Virus record (IMG/VR): IMGVR_UViG_3300046004_001366
Coordinates: 1 to 52,361 of that record
Reading direction: 5' to 3' (one strand)
DNA: 52,361 nucleotides
Source: a virus
The notes under the pieces were generated by a model. That model was not told the origin of the DNA and did not search any database. It saw only the letters and a program-made list of their open reading frames with translations. Below, piece by piece: positions 19,301 to 25,901 of this stretch; the first letter of the stretch is position 1; every line of letters begins with the position of its first letter. The position numbers and the translations under genes are program-made.

Positions 19301-22300
19301 AGATGACGCAAACTCAAAAGTGAATTATGCGGTGCGTAACATCGTCGAGCACTACAACGAGCACGACCTCGCTACGCAGATGGTATTTGTAGAGCGTGGA
19401 GCAGGCGATTACACCGAGGCTGATGTTGCCGTTCGTGATGCCGAAGGGAAACCGCAATACGACAACGACGGCAACCGCGTCGAGGTCAAGGAGCGCCGGT
19501 TACAGTTCAATCTCCTGCGCGACATGGTTGAAAAGCTGGTCGCTGAAGGCGTGAAGCCGGAAGAGATCGCCGTTTTTCAAAACCTCAAACTGCTACCTCT
19601 GCCAGACGGCAAGGATGATATTCTTTTGAGAGTTCACCGTGTTAATGGGCCGGAAGACAAGGAGGAAGCGGCCAAACTGATGCGTGAGGGTAAAATCCGC
19701 ATCGCTTTTGGTGGCACCGAGACAATGGGCACAGGCGTCAACGCACAGACATGGATGCGCGCCATGCACCATCTGGACGTTCCTTACATGCCTGGAGAAC
19801 TTGAGCAGCGCAATGGACGCGGCTGGAGACAGGGCAATAAGTGGAACACCGTCTTTGAATATCGCTACACCGTTGAGGGTAGCCATGACGCGAAGATGTG
19901 GAGCACTCTGCTAAACAAGGTCCGGTTCATTGAACGGTTCATTGGGATGCTGCAAGGCAAGAACCTAAGTCGCAACTTGGAAGGCGACGGCGCAGATGCC
20001 GCCGACGACGAGGACGGCATGAGCAACGCGGACTTTGAACAGATGTTCTCGACTGCCGCAGGAGACCCGCGCCTTATCTTGCGTCTCTCCCTCGGCAAGA
20101 AGGTTGATCGCATCCAGCAGGCCAAGAACATGCATCTTCAGTTCATGGAGCAGACTCGACGCAAGAACGCCGCTATCGAGAACAATGAGATTCCGAGGTT
20201 GGAAGCTGCTGTTCGGCAGTTTGAGAAAGGCGACGAGCTTTATCAGCAGGTTGCTGGAAAACCATTCTCGGCAACTCTTCGCGGGGAAACTTATACAGAG
20301 CGCAAAGACTTCGATGAGGCTATGACACGCCTTCCGCGCTACTTGGATCGCAAAGAAATCGGCACCTACGGACCTTTCCGCATTTACATCCAACCAACAA
20401 TGGGCGGCGGTTATTACGAGCTATCAGGGCCGGATAACTTCAACGCGTCATTCATGAATCCAAGCATGGCTTCGCTTGAGGGCACGCTACGCGCCATGAA
20501 GAAAAAGGCAGAAGGCAAGGCCGAAGAAATTGCAACCCTTCAGAAGTCGCTCGTTCGAGCCAAGGATGAGATGTCGCGCCCATTCCCCAAGGAGGAGGAA
20601 CTCACCAAGGCTCAAAACGCGCTGGCAGTCATCGAGTCGGAGATTCGCATCAGCCCCTACCCGGCCCCCGGCTGGCTTCGAGTCGGAGCGCCCCAAGGCT
20701 CTCTCATGTACTTGAAGGAGAAGGGCAAATTGAACGCCTACGACGTGGAAGCGCATCGGTGGGATGAAAACAACTATTGGGCAATGATCAGCCGAGACGG
20801 CGAATTGTTCCCCATCCCCTACAATGAAATGCTGGACGCCACCGGGGCGCGCATCTTTGAAGATCACGACCACACGGCACCGCCCGAGGCTCCCCCAACA
20901 ACGGCAGACGGCCAACAAGGCTCATTCCCCGGTGTTGAAGTCGGACTCGATGCCGAGTTCGGTTATCGAACATTGATCGACCGAGTGACCGGCGAGCGCA
21001 GCATCGAGCACAAGTTCTACACGCGATACGCGACCGTCGCCGATGGCTTCTATAATGCCGCCGCAGGTGGCGGGCGACTGCCTGCCAATGCCGCCGACTA
21101 CCTTCCCAAGACTGTTGAAGAGCTTCAACGCCTGCTCGTCAGATCGGGCGCGGCGAGCGGTCTGTTCAATGGCAAAGATTGGAAGTTCCTCGCTCCCGGC
21201 GAAAGCGATGAGCTTTATAAGCCCACCGAGACATGGCGAGTATTTGCCCCTGGCGGATGGATGGTTGGCGAAGGAGCGTCCCCTCGCGAGGCATTCTTTG
21301 AGGCACGCAACCATGACCAGAACGGAGACACCTTCATGGACGCCATTCGTTATGCCGTGATGCAGTTGCCGGAATCTGAGGATGACATCAATGAACTCCT
21401 CAGAATCGCGTCCCAGCTACCCAGCGGTATTGAGTTCCAGATGATCGACCCTGGATTAGACGACCCCTTCGAGAGCGAAAACGATGATACCAACGTCTTC
21501 CGCCTCACAAGCGACGGCTACGGCATCTTAGGTAGTGGCGAAAGACGCGCATTCGCCCTTCGCGATGCGCTGACGCATGAGCGATTCGGACGCACATTCA
21601 AGGAGGCTCTCGCCATCTACAACGCGCCCCCAGCGAAAAACCCGCTGGAGCGACTTGCCGACGAATCACGCCTACTCGATACCGACCGCCGTAGCCGTGG
21701 GCTTTTCCGCCGTCGTGCCAAATTGCGCAAACTCCTCGATGTGATTGAGCGCCGACGCGCCGAGGTGGAAAGCAACGAGGACAGATACCGCAACCGTGAC
21801 GCGCAAGACGAGACGCTCCAAAGCCTCATTGCCCGCGAGAAGGCGCTGACCGAGAAACTCGCCGAGGTGGAGTCGTTCATCATTTACCGTGAGCGCACCG
21901 AGGAGCCTTTGCCTCTCGCTGCTGCGGACCGGCCAATGATGGACGCGGAGGAGTTCGCTGATGCGCTTGACGCCTTGAACTCCGACATGCCGAGCGAATC
22001 TGACCTGGACGACCTTCGCCAGCGCGCCGGTCTCGATTGGGGCCGCGAATACACAGACAGCGAGCTTGCCGGACTGTCTGGCGGTATGCGCGCAGGGATG
22101 CGGACCGCATACGATGACAAGCTTGACCGGCAGACGCACGAAGCTTGGAACGAAAAGGCTCACAAGCTCATTGATGAAGATCCTACCCGGGTGCTTGCCG
22201 ACTTGGTGAGCACGGCGACAGATCGCGGCTCCATCATCAACCCTGTTCAGGTCAAGGCATCGCAGATTCTTCTTCCGCAACTCATGCGCGAGGCAATCGC

Positions 22301-25196
22301 CAACCGTGATGCCAAATCCTTCCGCATGGCCGAAACTCTGACGTGGGCATACGACGCGGCAGGGACGGAAACAGCGCGAGGACTCGCCGCCCGCTGGCAA
22401 CCGCACCTTTCCCCCGAGGAGAGGCACCGCGAAGTCTTGGCGAAGATCATCTTCACGCCGGGCGCAAAGGACCGCGAGGACATCAAGCGCGCCCCGACAG
22501 ACCGCGCCCAGGCTGAGCGCATTGCTTCGCTGGAGAAAGAAATCGAGCGTGTGCGCTCTGAGGCGACCGAACGCGAGAAGGACATGCTACGCCAAGTGGC
22601 AGGCATGACGGAATCTCTACGCGAGGCACGCCGCAAGGATGCCGTTGCCCTGCGCGCCGAAGCCAAGAAGGAACTCGATGCCCTGCGCGCCGAGTTGAAG
22701 CGCGTGCAGGCACAGAAGACGCAGCTTCAGATGCTCCACGACATCAACACGGAGCGACTCGCCAAGATCGAGAAAGCCTTTGAGGAAATGGGCATCACGT
22801 ACCATGACATTTTCGTTTCCCGTGAGATTTCGATTGGTCTCAAGACCTCCAGCGTGGTGAAGAATGCCATGCAGCCATTCACGCCGAAGGAGCGCCAAGC
22901 TCTCCAGATGATGATGGATGGACGCAGCGACCGGCAGATTGCCAATAAAACGGGCATCAGTCGCAACAGCATGGCGGGAATTGAAGCGCGTTTTGACAAA
23001 GTGCTCGATGCCAAGCTCGAAGCGCTGGTCCGTCGCGGGTTTGACATCTCGAAGGCTGATGGCCTCGATGTGGACAAGCTCATCGACAAGGCCGGTAACA
23101 TCCTCGCCGCTGCCGACCGCCCGGTTGCGACGCTGACCGCCGAGGAGGTTAAAAAGCGCGTGGGTGAACTGCGTGCCATCATCAAGCCATCTCCTGACGC
23201 TCGAAACTCCGGCGCTCTCCGCCGTCTGAAGGGTGAAGAGTCCAAGGAGGCGCCGTACGGCTTCGACATCAGCCGTCCAGAGCACGCAGCCATGCTCATG
23301 CGCGCCATTCACCGCATGGACAGCAACCCAATGGACATGGTGTATGAATACTGGATCAACGGGCTTCTCTCCGGCCCTGCGACTCACACGGCCAACATTG
23401 CTGGCAACCTTGGCAGCGCTGGTCTGGAATACCTCATTCAGCGACCGATTGAGGCAATCACCAATGCCGTTCTCTTCCAAAACGTCGCAGGCGCAAGCCT
23501 TGGCGAATACCAGAGCATGACCAAGTATGCCGCCCGCGCAGCAAGCACCGCTTGGCGCTTCGCTCGCATTGCCTGGAACACCGAGGTTTCCCTCTTTGAT
23601 TCACAATGGCTCAACAAGCCGCTCGTCGTTTCCGGCAACAGCGGAGACAAGGGGCAGTTGGAGCGGTTTGCTATCCCTGGCACTACCGGCCGCGTCGTTC
23701 GGACTCCGACACGCTTCCTGCAATTCGCGGACGAATGGGCCAAGCATTTCTTCGGCATGATCGAGGCGGCAGCACAAGCGCACCGGTTGGTAAAGGCGGA
23801 CGGTCTAAAGCCCGGCAGCGCCGAGTTTGACGACCGGGTGGAACAACTCGTCGGCATTCCCGGCTCTCCTGCTTGGCTCGCTGCCGTCGATAAGGCGCAC
23901 CGGTTGACCTTCACGAACGATCTTCCTGCGCCATTGGCGAAAGCTCAAGAGATGCTTCACTCCCGCGCTAAAACGCCTTGGGGAGCCGTCGCTAAAACGC
24001 TTCTGCGCTTCGTGTTCCCATTCATTCGCACGCCATACAACATCTTTGCTACTGGTCTGCGTAAGACGCCTCTCGGATCTGCGCGTATGATTGGCAAAGG
24101 ATTGGCCGCATGGCACGGGAAACAGCCATTCTTCGACAGCTACCCACAGGCGGCACTCGCGACAGACATCGCCGAACAGCTTCTCGGCTGGTCTGCGGCA
24201 ATGATACTCTTCGCCATCGGCGAGGGAGACCCTGACGACGAAAAGAAGACGATCCTCATCACCGGCTCTCGCTCACGCAGCGACGACAGAGGCGAGGACC
24301 AACTTCTTGACCGCCTGCGCGGTGGCGAGACAACCATCCTCATCAAAGGCAAACCTGTTTTCAATTATGGACGCTACGAGCCTTTTGCGACGATCATCTC
24401 GACGCTGGTCGATGCTTCTCGCGACATGAAGAAGATCAAAGGCGGGCAGAAACCAAGCAAGGCAATAGGTGAAGCTGTGCGAGGTGTGCTCGATCAAGCG
24501 CGAACCAAGACGTTCCTGCAAGGTCTTGATGGCCTCATGCAGCTTATTGAAGGCCGCACTTCCACCACGATGCCTGAGCAACTGCGCAAGTTTATCGTGA
24601 CCGGCATTGTGCCGAACCTTGTCCGCCAGCCAATCCGTAACGCTGATGAGTTTGCCAGAGACACACGCAATGCGCCTTGGTATTACCATGCCATCCCTCT
24701 TGGTGGTCTCGCTGAACCGCTGTATGACCTTTACGGCCGACCAGTGGAGAAGATGGGCAATCCAGTCACGCGGGCGTTTATCAATACCCCTGTGCAGCCA
24801 AGCACTCCGACCAATCCGGCTGACCGTGCATTGCGCGTCTGGAACGACCGGAATCCCCTGCGTGGAGATGGCGACGGTATGGGATACTTCCCGACGAACG
24901 TCGATAAGAGCATGATGCGCTTCAAGGATGCCTCCAAAAAATGGCAGGACATGACACCACGCGAAGCCGCAGAACTCCGCCGCAAAGGTGGACAAATCAT
25001 GGATGCGGAAGCGCGGGCGGCAATCACCAACCCGACAAACCCGACTCAGGACGACATCGACAGGCTCAAGAAGGCGCGCAACAAGGCGTTCTCGAAGGCT
25101 AAAAGTGAGATGTTCTCGGGCGGTGTTCGTCCTGTGCTGCCAGCACGGCGACCTCCATCACTGAGCGAAATCTTCGGGCAAGTGCTGCGCAGGTAG
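7362..25196 (+). CDS. Giant polyvalent protein (5944 aa): peptidase-, pyrophosphatase-, methylase- and helicase-like domains
   Basis: One uninterrupted frame. The ATG is preceded by ACATACCTCCTATG. Layout by residue: 33-46 PMSATNMAAQGVNP, shared with the protein at 42586-43200; about 40-640 coiled coils; about 646-870 helical, Gly/Ala-rich; Pro/Ala linkers near 1235-1296 and 1386-1490; HEWIH at 1564-1568 with possible third ligand Glu1626 (zinc-peptidase-like); about 1800-1965 inorganic-pyrophosphatase-like (HYGYIKGTEGKDGDHIDIF); 2883 EPSEGIGNF and 2948 NWPF (adenine methylase-like); 3573-3579 EVGTGKT, 3756 DEAH, 3806 TGTP and 4149 QRNGRGWR (SF2 helicase); about 5173-5215 an HTH resembling LuxR type; 5255-5944 a conserved hydrophobic C-terminal region. 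LFAADRP or LAAADRP occurs at 2252, 2549, 4852 and 5248. Such proteins are known in phages and conjugative elements and are thought to enter the host with the DNA, protecting or establishing it. Activity and processing here are inference. Confidence 0.9.
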   Translation: MALPFGIPNVSSRPTGTPAPSLPFGPPPSKSDPMSATNMAAQGVNPLYYGGSEALAADHNRDAAWNLERENHDRAVAQADKMAKDRQSEFDAAEAERVKARDEQNERDVAQASLAEATAPKTLTDSQRRDAEETAKKKSDEAKRAAIGGMQTSLEPIASQTQGGFLGFGAEPTDAAKEATAKIQALQNQEVSDADLAEYRKAHPETFAELDRVQATITQDDAARAARKPAEVALARAKAIKAGLSPEEADAQLASQSPQSADPKIADMQRVAASGLMEREQARIGELTQRIQDRHNKLAEIDAESQNIEQRLIQGGTAAQIGPLTQRRHELIAQRKAEQVAIANESEAAAGAQRAIEIRRQRIQEAEAMQGKGVDAPSATGYLPAKDPAKATEEVRAAKKADAEKAIGVLSDRSKQRADAARAASEQVEAQVRTGKITPEVGAQLREKAIEKSMQDFDAQFDEDKSTLADSLDDYAAGTIDADTLNSIFHAAGAAKSGVESFRDNADNLKKKDETLEALQKVALGDDNGNSNPSLNGEEMRLLSEIAGHESDANNPLNWKAKATSVTTDEYGRSHDVFSEADYEKLRSQSKQAALDGKKQLTELRAANRAKMVAELEKRGITDPGEQAQLIVEADLKAASKARPGIAANVAARGGIAATLAQKLPFAGGVVEASRILPYAATAIALEAGQTPPVEDLEALAAFAKFAGTDSTFWSKTADVVSALPGFVIELNTTGGIATAVKKVGLEGMKKALTGLASVQGRKQLAAAIARASAENIGKLGSKKVLAMRLGSGLAQEAVRLAPASAGRIASKFTQDTALSGVNLSPVEGKLAASMNMENRRGSGGRLLDAVVDSYIENVSERSGKYVMGALGMIGKKVLPQAVSGFFAKAGNAAKDGMLRAAFVKSLMAKNPGIEPLKLQRYLKGANIGGTIEEMMEERVGGAARDAYAAITTGRDDNKVLGYITKPTMEDLLVELVSFSVPSGISAVQTNRHFSGLDKAIAGSDAESTERINDIDLNPQAHADRLTELGGTPFEASDITRATDLVGSVAGADSIRSSDKTQADYMERSRAAIDAGDLDKASKLMQMALQQSRTRSSLADQELGQAALAAQQIEQARAGGKTAAAQLRQQAQDTLAADPKAKKQAETLEAHAAALETVADRAAAIVKIARGRGDTLTTAEKNALGDAVVNEGQGMIITDAAREELAQIAPAAARYVKQTETMRREQLSRDQAQAAGAAAPVSTPAPAPTAANPPPAASPARGTSTNAGGAPSVTGAVTAQGAATAPPAGAAPAGGKLPKDLAGANPRYNHGSKAFEVEFENDIDKAAYIAAQENPSKRDADYVAWAVQASGMTEAEVRDHGKKVRAKLKEIGAKSNSGKLKLKDQMPQATNSQPPASQSPAKPAAAPAPAAQPAAKPAVWKGVGISGKTAEIPADEAATQDEAEKKLIKKLGEPLRSGGVTSPTKAKGAPAAKPTASAPAAAPAQTPADKKRDRLRTVGEQIDALLPSYRDAFTGIVEESGKGRRAWLDPKTGALHLNRQQFAAQSADLDDAALAAEIETIIRHEWIHAGTVAVRNDAQAAAFWTELGKSKAGKDIQTAALRAYNAPYEARGVVPPALTDAQSGYEAYRMLYELARDGKLSETTNIPESLAADIRSFLQGLVDWMRARLAKLPKKLRSQIEADIAEIEGALKKLTPAAPAAKASKPAPVNAADTQSLTIVRLKDGRLVHVHEKELAKNSARLRMFTPEGEPIKGAAGVLERSDIDLSPIEGAANNAPDTVDAAAHEAATSPNNDKAHPTPDEIKAGNYEKGHFTLGGMDISIENPAGSERSGIDKDGKKWTVPMKSHYGYIKGTEGKDGDHIDIFIAEGTPKDYDGPVFVVNQMRPVTLVQSDIRTGKKTEVPAGKEFDEHKAVTGTGITTEAEAKAAYLANYSEGWDGAGSIVSFANLAAFKSWAMGKKRVGALTQSAADSHSRAASAEAGEAKQAPLPAEQIAKLTDANKQLSRWSSNNNASARHQIAINKYASGAWTLQDTPSPEKTLADIEQETAKARTAWIVTHMGYINQKNDALVQALAADPKVVAIATNENNDAMNMRVYLADRIKAQMVKDLKANLSGDSRFGLYYDFTQERIKSADWLDHIAESLKKAIKPAVSNDTSAPTFERGDRVTWTSGKESLSGTIRSVSSDGTASVDTDQISFAGGVPIGRIETVQMSRLSKEGEAKPAPKPKAEPAPAPAPKDAADEALAQAFEGLFAADRPIVDPVVQALRVLSQNDEFFRFSIVPQDVKSLTEIMQRVVPGSTYKGDATRNNEPDLTEAYSRQMFATKSGAPFFVFQGYHDGEKTTWIDVSGLKEGGGGSAIYAAVGNYAYNNGLKFIGDPAGLSEAAVMRRTSHLLSLALRYGTTKHIAPSREQLDGVPEKGIAPVRWDGDDTAKIRSLIESFLGTLQKRYPEILNARYDFDAGQFLDSQGMPIRFDRAKKPAIEAGDENSAEMGIEARKSGARAGEATLRRGIFLKSLVSGEGRERSELLEQLELWNRAYVTSGNLDGLFAADRPVADIEQADLPKDRRAAMLNAAGALIDAEVKRPDELAARLEKLAPGGQLRKYSRSFWRLMSGFDSTLAENPDWNAIYDAIDNPTTEKDTLTDETQTDIRPQDSEGLPPVGGSDGSNGLGIPEPDQAGASGRSAQGGVNSGEGGDSPPVGESDGGPSLGDGKKPSKRNRTPRGGKGSSADANPIDGGAAGAVDEPTRSPGRENYFLSDPESIVGGGQKTRFNKNKLALETLELIQEEGRDPTPAELDILAAYTGWGSLAQELFQGGTFERHAGPQDWKDESMWLRERLGKEAWMSAFDSILNAHYTDPPTVKAMWDMVRRLGFKGGRALEPSEGIGNFWGLMPRDMMALSMLTGIEMDSTTAAIAKMLYPQVNHRLMPYQQSQTSDNFYDLVIGNWPFSANDKPADPRFDHLKATVHNFFFVKALHQTRPGGLVIGITSSKTMDGKSSLVRKYLAARGELVAAFRLPTGAFGKYAGTKVVTDIIILKKRETVLERDAGGEGWINTVRDTAGRDFDINEYFVANPQNILGELDFGHGTTFNREGMIVNRLPNYEQVLPRLFERLPENVMTPWNPVGHERIINNTTKERRQGAAVFANDDLYVVDGESLVPLQDRAKWQTKTGTAKRLAEGVSLIAMRDAFNAVLDANRQGSDGETQRKALQEAYASFVKDHGPLHKSFMLGRFRKAGDQNAIDLLALVEVDETTGAEKPRSLMLRNTMRRTQLDAKGSIADAYALHRSETLDFDAAAVAKLAGDDTSPNDVIAFLQEKGLVFKMPDGRWMPNEIYLAGNVRRKLREAIAAKEDGVEGMDVNIDALTSIIPEDIPYHKITVQMGAAWIPTSDYEQFITELLGGNAADVQVVKGMSGYNVRIGGRTADSRDARQTWNVVTEAGQSLLHPSRMFQAAMNGTELIIKREVEDENGNKREEVDEPATRRAIAMRDSIRDRLQMWVWTDESRIARLTLDYNEMKNSVINPEFDGSHLRLPGLSLTLSDSGDPFEFRQHQVNAVWRGILQKQGVYAHEVGTGKTFTMAGLAIEGRRLGSHRKPIIFAHNANAASVAADFRLAYPGAKILFVDNLSPSTKELTLRQIATDEWDAIIVPHSLVDRFGLRPETMRALAQPELDRIESEFWAELDELGVDSSSIDLDDMRGMGQILNRLKGSATAKELANARRRIMTRIEKQVAKFSGPGVVYFEDMGIDAVIVDEAHVFKKISLATRKVIKGLNKTESGKGFQLGLLTDWLKTQTGGKGVHLFTGTPVTNTLNEVFNMMRFAMDKEMGESGIDNFDDWYNDYADGFSDTEPTSGGTYEEVTRLRGFLNVPELARLAGQAFDVVRADEMPEFKPRASHEGITEKPIGRPHKQVRPIVIEPTSVAKRLKAWIRQRFFYYRGLSGRERMFLKKMGGDQPVVMDGDGKAGALDPRFVSPTAEDDANSKVNYAVRNIVEHYNEHDLATQMVFVERGAGDYTEADVAVRDAEGKPQYDNDGNRVEVKERRLQFNLLRDMVEKLVAEGVKPEEIAVFQNLKLLPLPDGKDDILLRVHRVNGPEDKEEAAKLMREGKIRIAFGGTETMGTGVNAQTWMRAMHHLDVPYMPGELEQRNGRGWRQGNKWNTVFEYRYTVEGSHDAKMWSTLLNKVRFIERFIGMLQGKNLSRNLEGDGADAADDEDGMSNADFEQMFSTAAGDPRLILRLSLGKKVDRIQQAKNMHLQFMEQTRRKNAAIENNEIPRLEAAVRQFEKGDELYQQVAGKPFSATLRGETYTERKDFDEAMTRLPRYLDRKEIGTYGPFRIYIQPTMGGGYYELSGPDNFNASFMNPSMASLEGTLRAMKKKAEGKAEEIATLQKSLVRAKDEMSRPFPKEEELTKAQNALAVIESEIRISPYPAPGWLRVGAPQGSLMYLKEKGKLNAYDVEAHRWDENNYWAMISRDGELFPIPYNEMLDATGARIFEDHDHTAPPEAPPTTADGQQGSFPGVEVGLDAEFGYRTLIDRVTGERSIEHKFYTRYATVADGFYNAAAGGGRLPANAADYLPKTVEELQRLLVRSGAASGLFNGKDWKFLAPGESDELYKPTETWRVFAPGGWMVGEGASPREAFFEARNHDQNGDTFMDAIRYAVMQLPESEDDINELLRIASQLPSGIEFQMIDPGLDDPFESENDDTNVFRLTSDGYGILGSGERRAFALRDALTHERFGRTFKEALAIYNAPPAKNPLERLADESRLLDTDRRSRGLFRRRAKLRKLLDVIERRRAEVESNEDRYRNRDAQDETLQSLIAREKALTEKLAEVESFIIYRERTEEPLPLAAADRPMMDAEEFADALDALNSDMPSESDLDDLRQRAGLDWGREYTDSELAGLSGGMRAGMRTAYDDKLDRQTHEAWNEKAHKLIDEDPTRVLADLVSTATDRGSIINPVQVKASQILLPQLMREAIANRDAKSFRMAETLTWAYDAAGTETARGLAARWQPHLSPEERHREVLAKIIFTPGAKDREDIKRAPTDRAQAERIASLEKEIERVRSEATEREKDMLRQVAGMTESLREARRKDAVALRAEAKKELDALRAELKRVQAQKTQLQMLHDINTERLAKIEKAFEEMGITYHDIFVSREISIGLKTSSVVKNAMQPFTPKERQALQMMMDGRSDRQIANKTGISRNSMAGIEARFDKVLDAKLEALVRRGFDISKADGLDVDKLIDKAGNILAAADRPVATLTAEEVKKRVGELRAIIKPSPDARNSGALRRLKGEESKEAPYGFDISRPEHAAMLMRAIHRMDSNPMDMVYEYWINGLLSGPATHTANIAGNLGSAGLEYLIQRPIEAITNAVLFQNVAGASLGEYQSMTKYAARAASTAWRFARIAWNTEVSLFDSQWLNKPLVVSGNSGDKGQLERFAIPGTTGRVVRTPTRFLQFADEWAKHFFGMIEAAAQAHRLVKADGLKPGSAEFDDRVEQLVGIPGSPAWLAAVDKAHRLTFTNDLPAPLAKAQEMLHSRAKTPWGAVAKTLLRFVFPFIRTPYNIFATGLRKTPLGSARMIGKGLAAWHGKQPFFDSYPQAALATDIAEQLLGWSAAMILFAIGEGDPDDEKKTILITGSRSRSDDRGEDQLLDRLRGGETTILIKGKPVFNYGRYEPFATIISTLVDASRDMKKIKGGQKPSKAIGEAVRGVLDQARTKTFLQGLDGLMQLIEGRTSTTMPEQLRKFIVTGIVPNLVRQPIRNADEFARDTRNAPWYYHAIPLGGLAEPLYDLYGRPVEKMGNPVTRAFINTPVQPSTPTNPADRALRVWNDRNPLRGDGDGMGYFPTNVDKSMMRFKDASKKWQDMTPREAAELRRKGGQIMDAEARAAITNPTNPTQDDIDRLKKARNKAFSKAKSEMFSGGVRPVLPARRPPSLSEIFGQVLRR
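15298..15639 (+). CDS. Nested overlapping gene inside the giant gene (113 aa)
   Basis: An ATG-started frame, +1 relative to the giant gene, lying wholly within it. AAGGA lies 11 bases upstream of the ATG. The product looks like a normal folded protein: a basic N-terminus (MKLKPTFVRKIRRGYLQ), then helices with regular hydrophobic spacing (IKQALQVGAPKVASILEKEG, later WASLMADQVWEMVKS and EKEALLMLIPS). In the same stretch the giant protein is low-complexity Gly/Ser/Asp/Pro. By hand count, third-position GC is about 70 percent in this frame and about 44 percent in the giant frame, the reverse of what a shadow frame would show. Its own start and stop argue against a frameshifted domain. No family was recognised. 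Confidence 0.5.
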   Translation: MKLKPTFVRKIRRGYLQSEGRTAPTDSGFPSQIKQALQVGAPKVASILEKEGILLQWASLMADQVWEMVKSRPKGIEPREAEKEALLMLIPSTEEQQGQWMSQHVAQAARTTS

Positions 25197-25234
25197 AGGC
25201 TGATATGGCATTGCGACACGACGTTATGGAAACA

Positions 25235-25264
25235 ATAAATCCCCGTATCGGGGCGGGGATTTAT
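25235..25264. terminator. Bidirectional terminator between converging genes
   Basis: ATAAATCCCCG pairs perfectly over 11 bp with CGGGGATTTAT around an 8-base loop. It lies 38 bases after the stop of the giant gene and overlaps the stop codon of the converging minus-strand gene ending at 25261. The A/T-rich outer stem gives U-rich tails in both directions, so it probably ends both operons. Confidence 0.8.
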
Positions 25265-25593
25265 GCGTCACGCAGGACCAGCGGAGGGCGATTATCAACC
25301 AGCGTGCCAACAAGCTTGGCATCAAGCACGATTGCGCAGCCTGCGGCCACATGGCCCAAGTGATGCGCGCCACTCTCCGGGTCGATGTCTTCGCCGTCGA
25401 TGATGCAGTCGATGTGCCTCTTGAGTGCCCCAAGATAAGTCATCAACTCCACTTTGTTGTCTCGCCAATTCCAAGGGCCGTATTTTCTGGCACCAAGCGC
25501 CAAAGCCGCCGCTACCTCACGGTTGAGCACAGGCGGGATAAGTTGTAGTTGTGGCTTCTGCGCCCCGGCAATGCTCTTTGGGTCAAGACTCAT
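25261..25593 (-). CDS. dATP/dGTP diphosphohydrolase-like protein (DUF5664 type)
   Basis: 110 residues. Diagnostic stretch: LNREVAAALALGARKYGPWN followed by WRDNKVELMTYLGALKRHID and GEDIDPESGAHHLGHVAAG. The sequence GARKYGxxNW, the conserved Arg-His and GEDxDPESGxHHLxH are typical of the phage DUF5664 family, annotated as the N-terminal domain of dATP/dGTP diphosphohydrolases with a MazG-like all-alpha fold. It would remove pyrophosphate from a purine deoxynucleotide and so alter dNTP pools. It is the last gene of the leftward operon, overlapping the preceding ORF by four bases. No PurZ-like gene is visible, so 2-aminoadenine DNA is not supported. Confidence 0.75.
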   Translation of the reverse strand: MSLDPKSIAGAQKPQLQLIPPVLNREVAAALALGARKYGPWNWRDNKVELMTYLGALKRHIDCIIDGEDIDPESGAHHLGHVAAGCAIVLDAKLVGTLVDNRPPLVLRDA

Positions 25594-25901
25594 GGGAGGT
25601 GATCTTCGGGCAAATCGGTTCCAATGACTTGAGCCATTACCGTTGCCGCCCCCTGCTCCATCATCTCGATGTCAGTGAAGAGCGCTCCCTTGATTGCCCG
25701 ATAGCGGGCGATCTTGAGGCGGATTGCCATCATGTCGCCATCCAACGGCATTGTTTCAAGGATATCAGCGGCGAGCGCAGCAAGCTTGCCTTGTGCATCC
25801 GCTTGAAACCACTGCCAGCCGTGGCACCTCTTGAGCGACACGACAACGGCGGCATTCTTGAGGGCTTGACCCTGTGCAGTGATGGGTGGCGCGGTTATCA
25901 C
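25590..25901 (-). CDS. Small hypothetical protein after the portal (103 aa)
   Basis: The start is a GTG overlapping the portal TGA (GTGA), and its stop overlaps the next ATG. It contains helical segments (GKLAALAADILETMPLDGDM, then AIRLKIARYRAIKGALFTDI) and a conspicuous KRCHGWQWF stretch. No membrane segment. Coupling to the portal suggests a head-completion or connector-accessory protein, but the family was not recognised. Confidence 0.7.
   Translation of the reverse strand: MITAPPITAQGQALKNAAVVVSLKRCHGWQWFQADAQGKLAALAADILETMPLDGDMMAIRLKIARYRAIKGALFTDIEMMEQGAATVMAQVIGTDLPEDHLP

Noticed and set aside
22617-23480. Long minus-strand frame (287 codons) opposite the giant gene, and a similar one at 12585-13412
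   Set aside because: Shadows caused by high third-position GC in the giant gene; the sequences are His/Arg/Val-rich and lack start signals.
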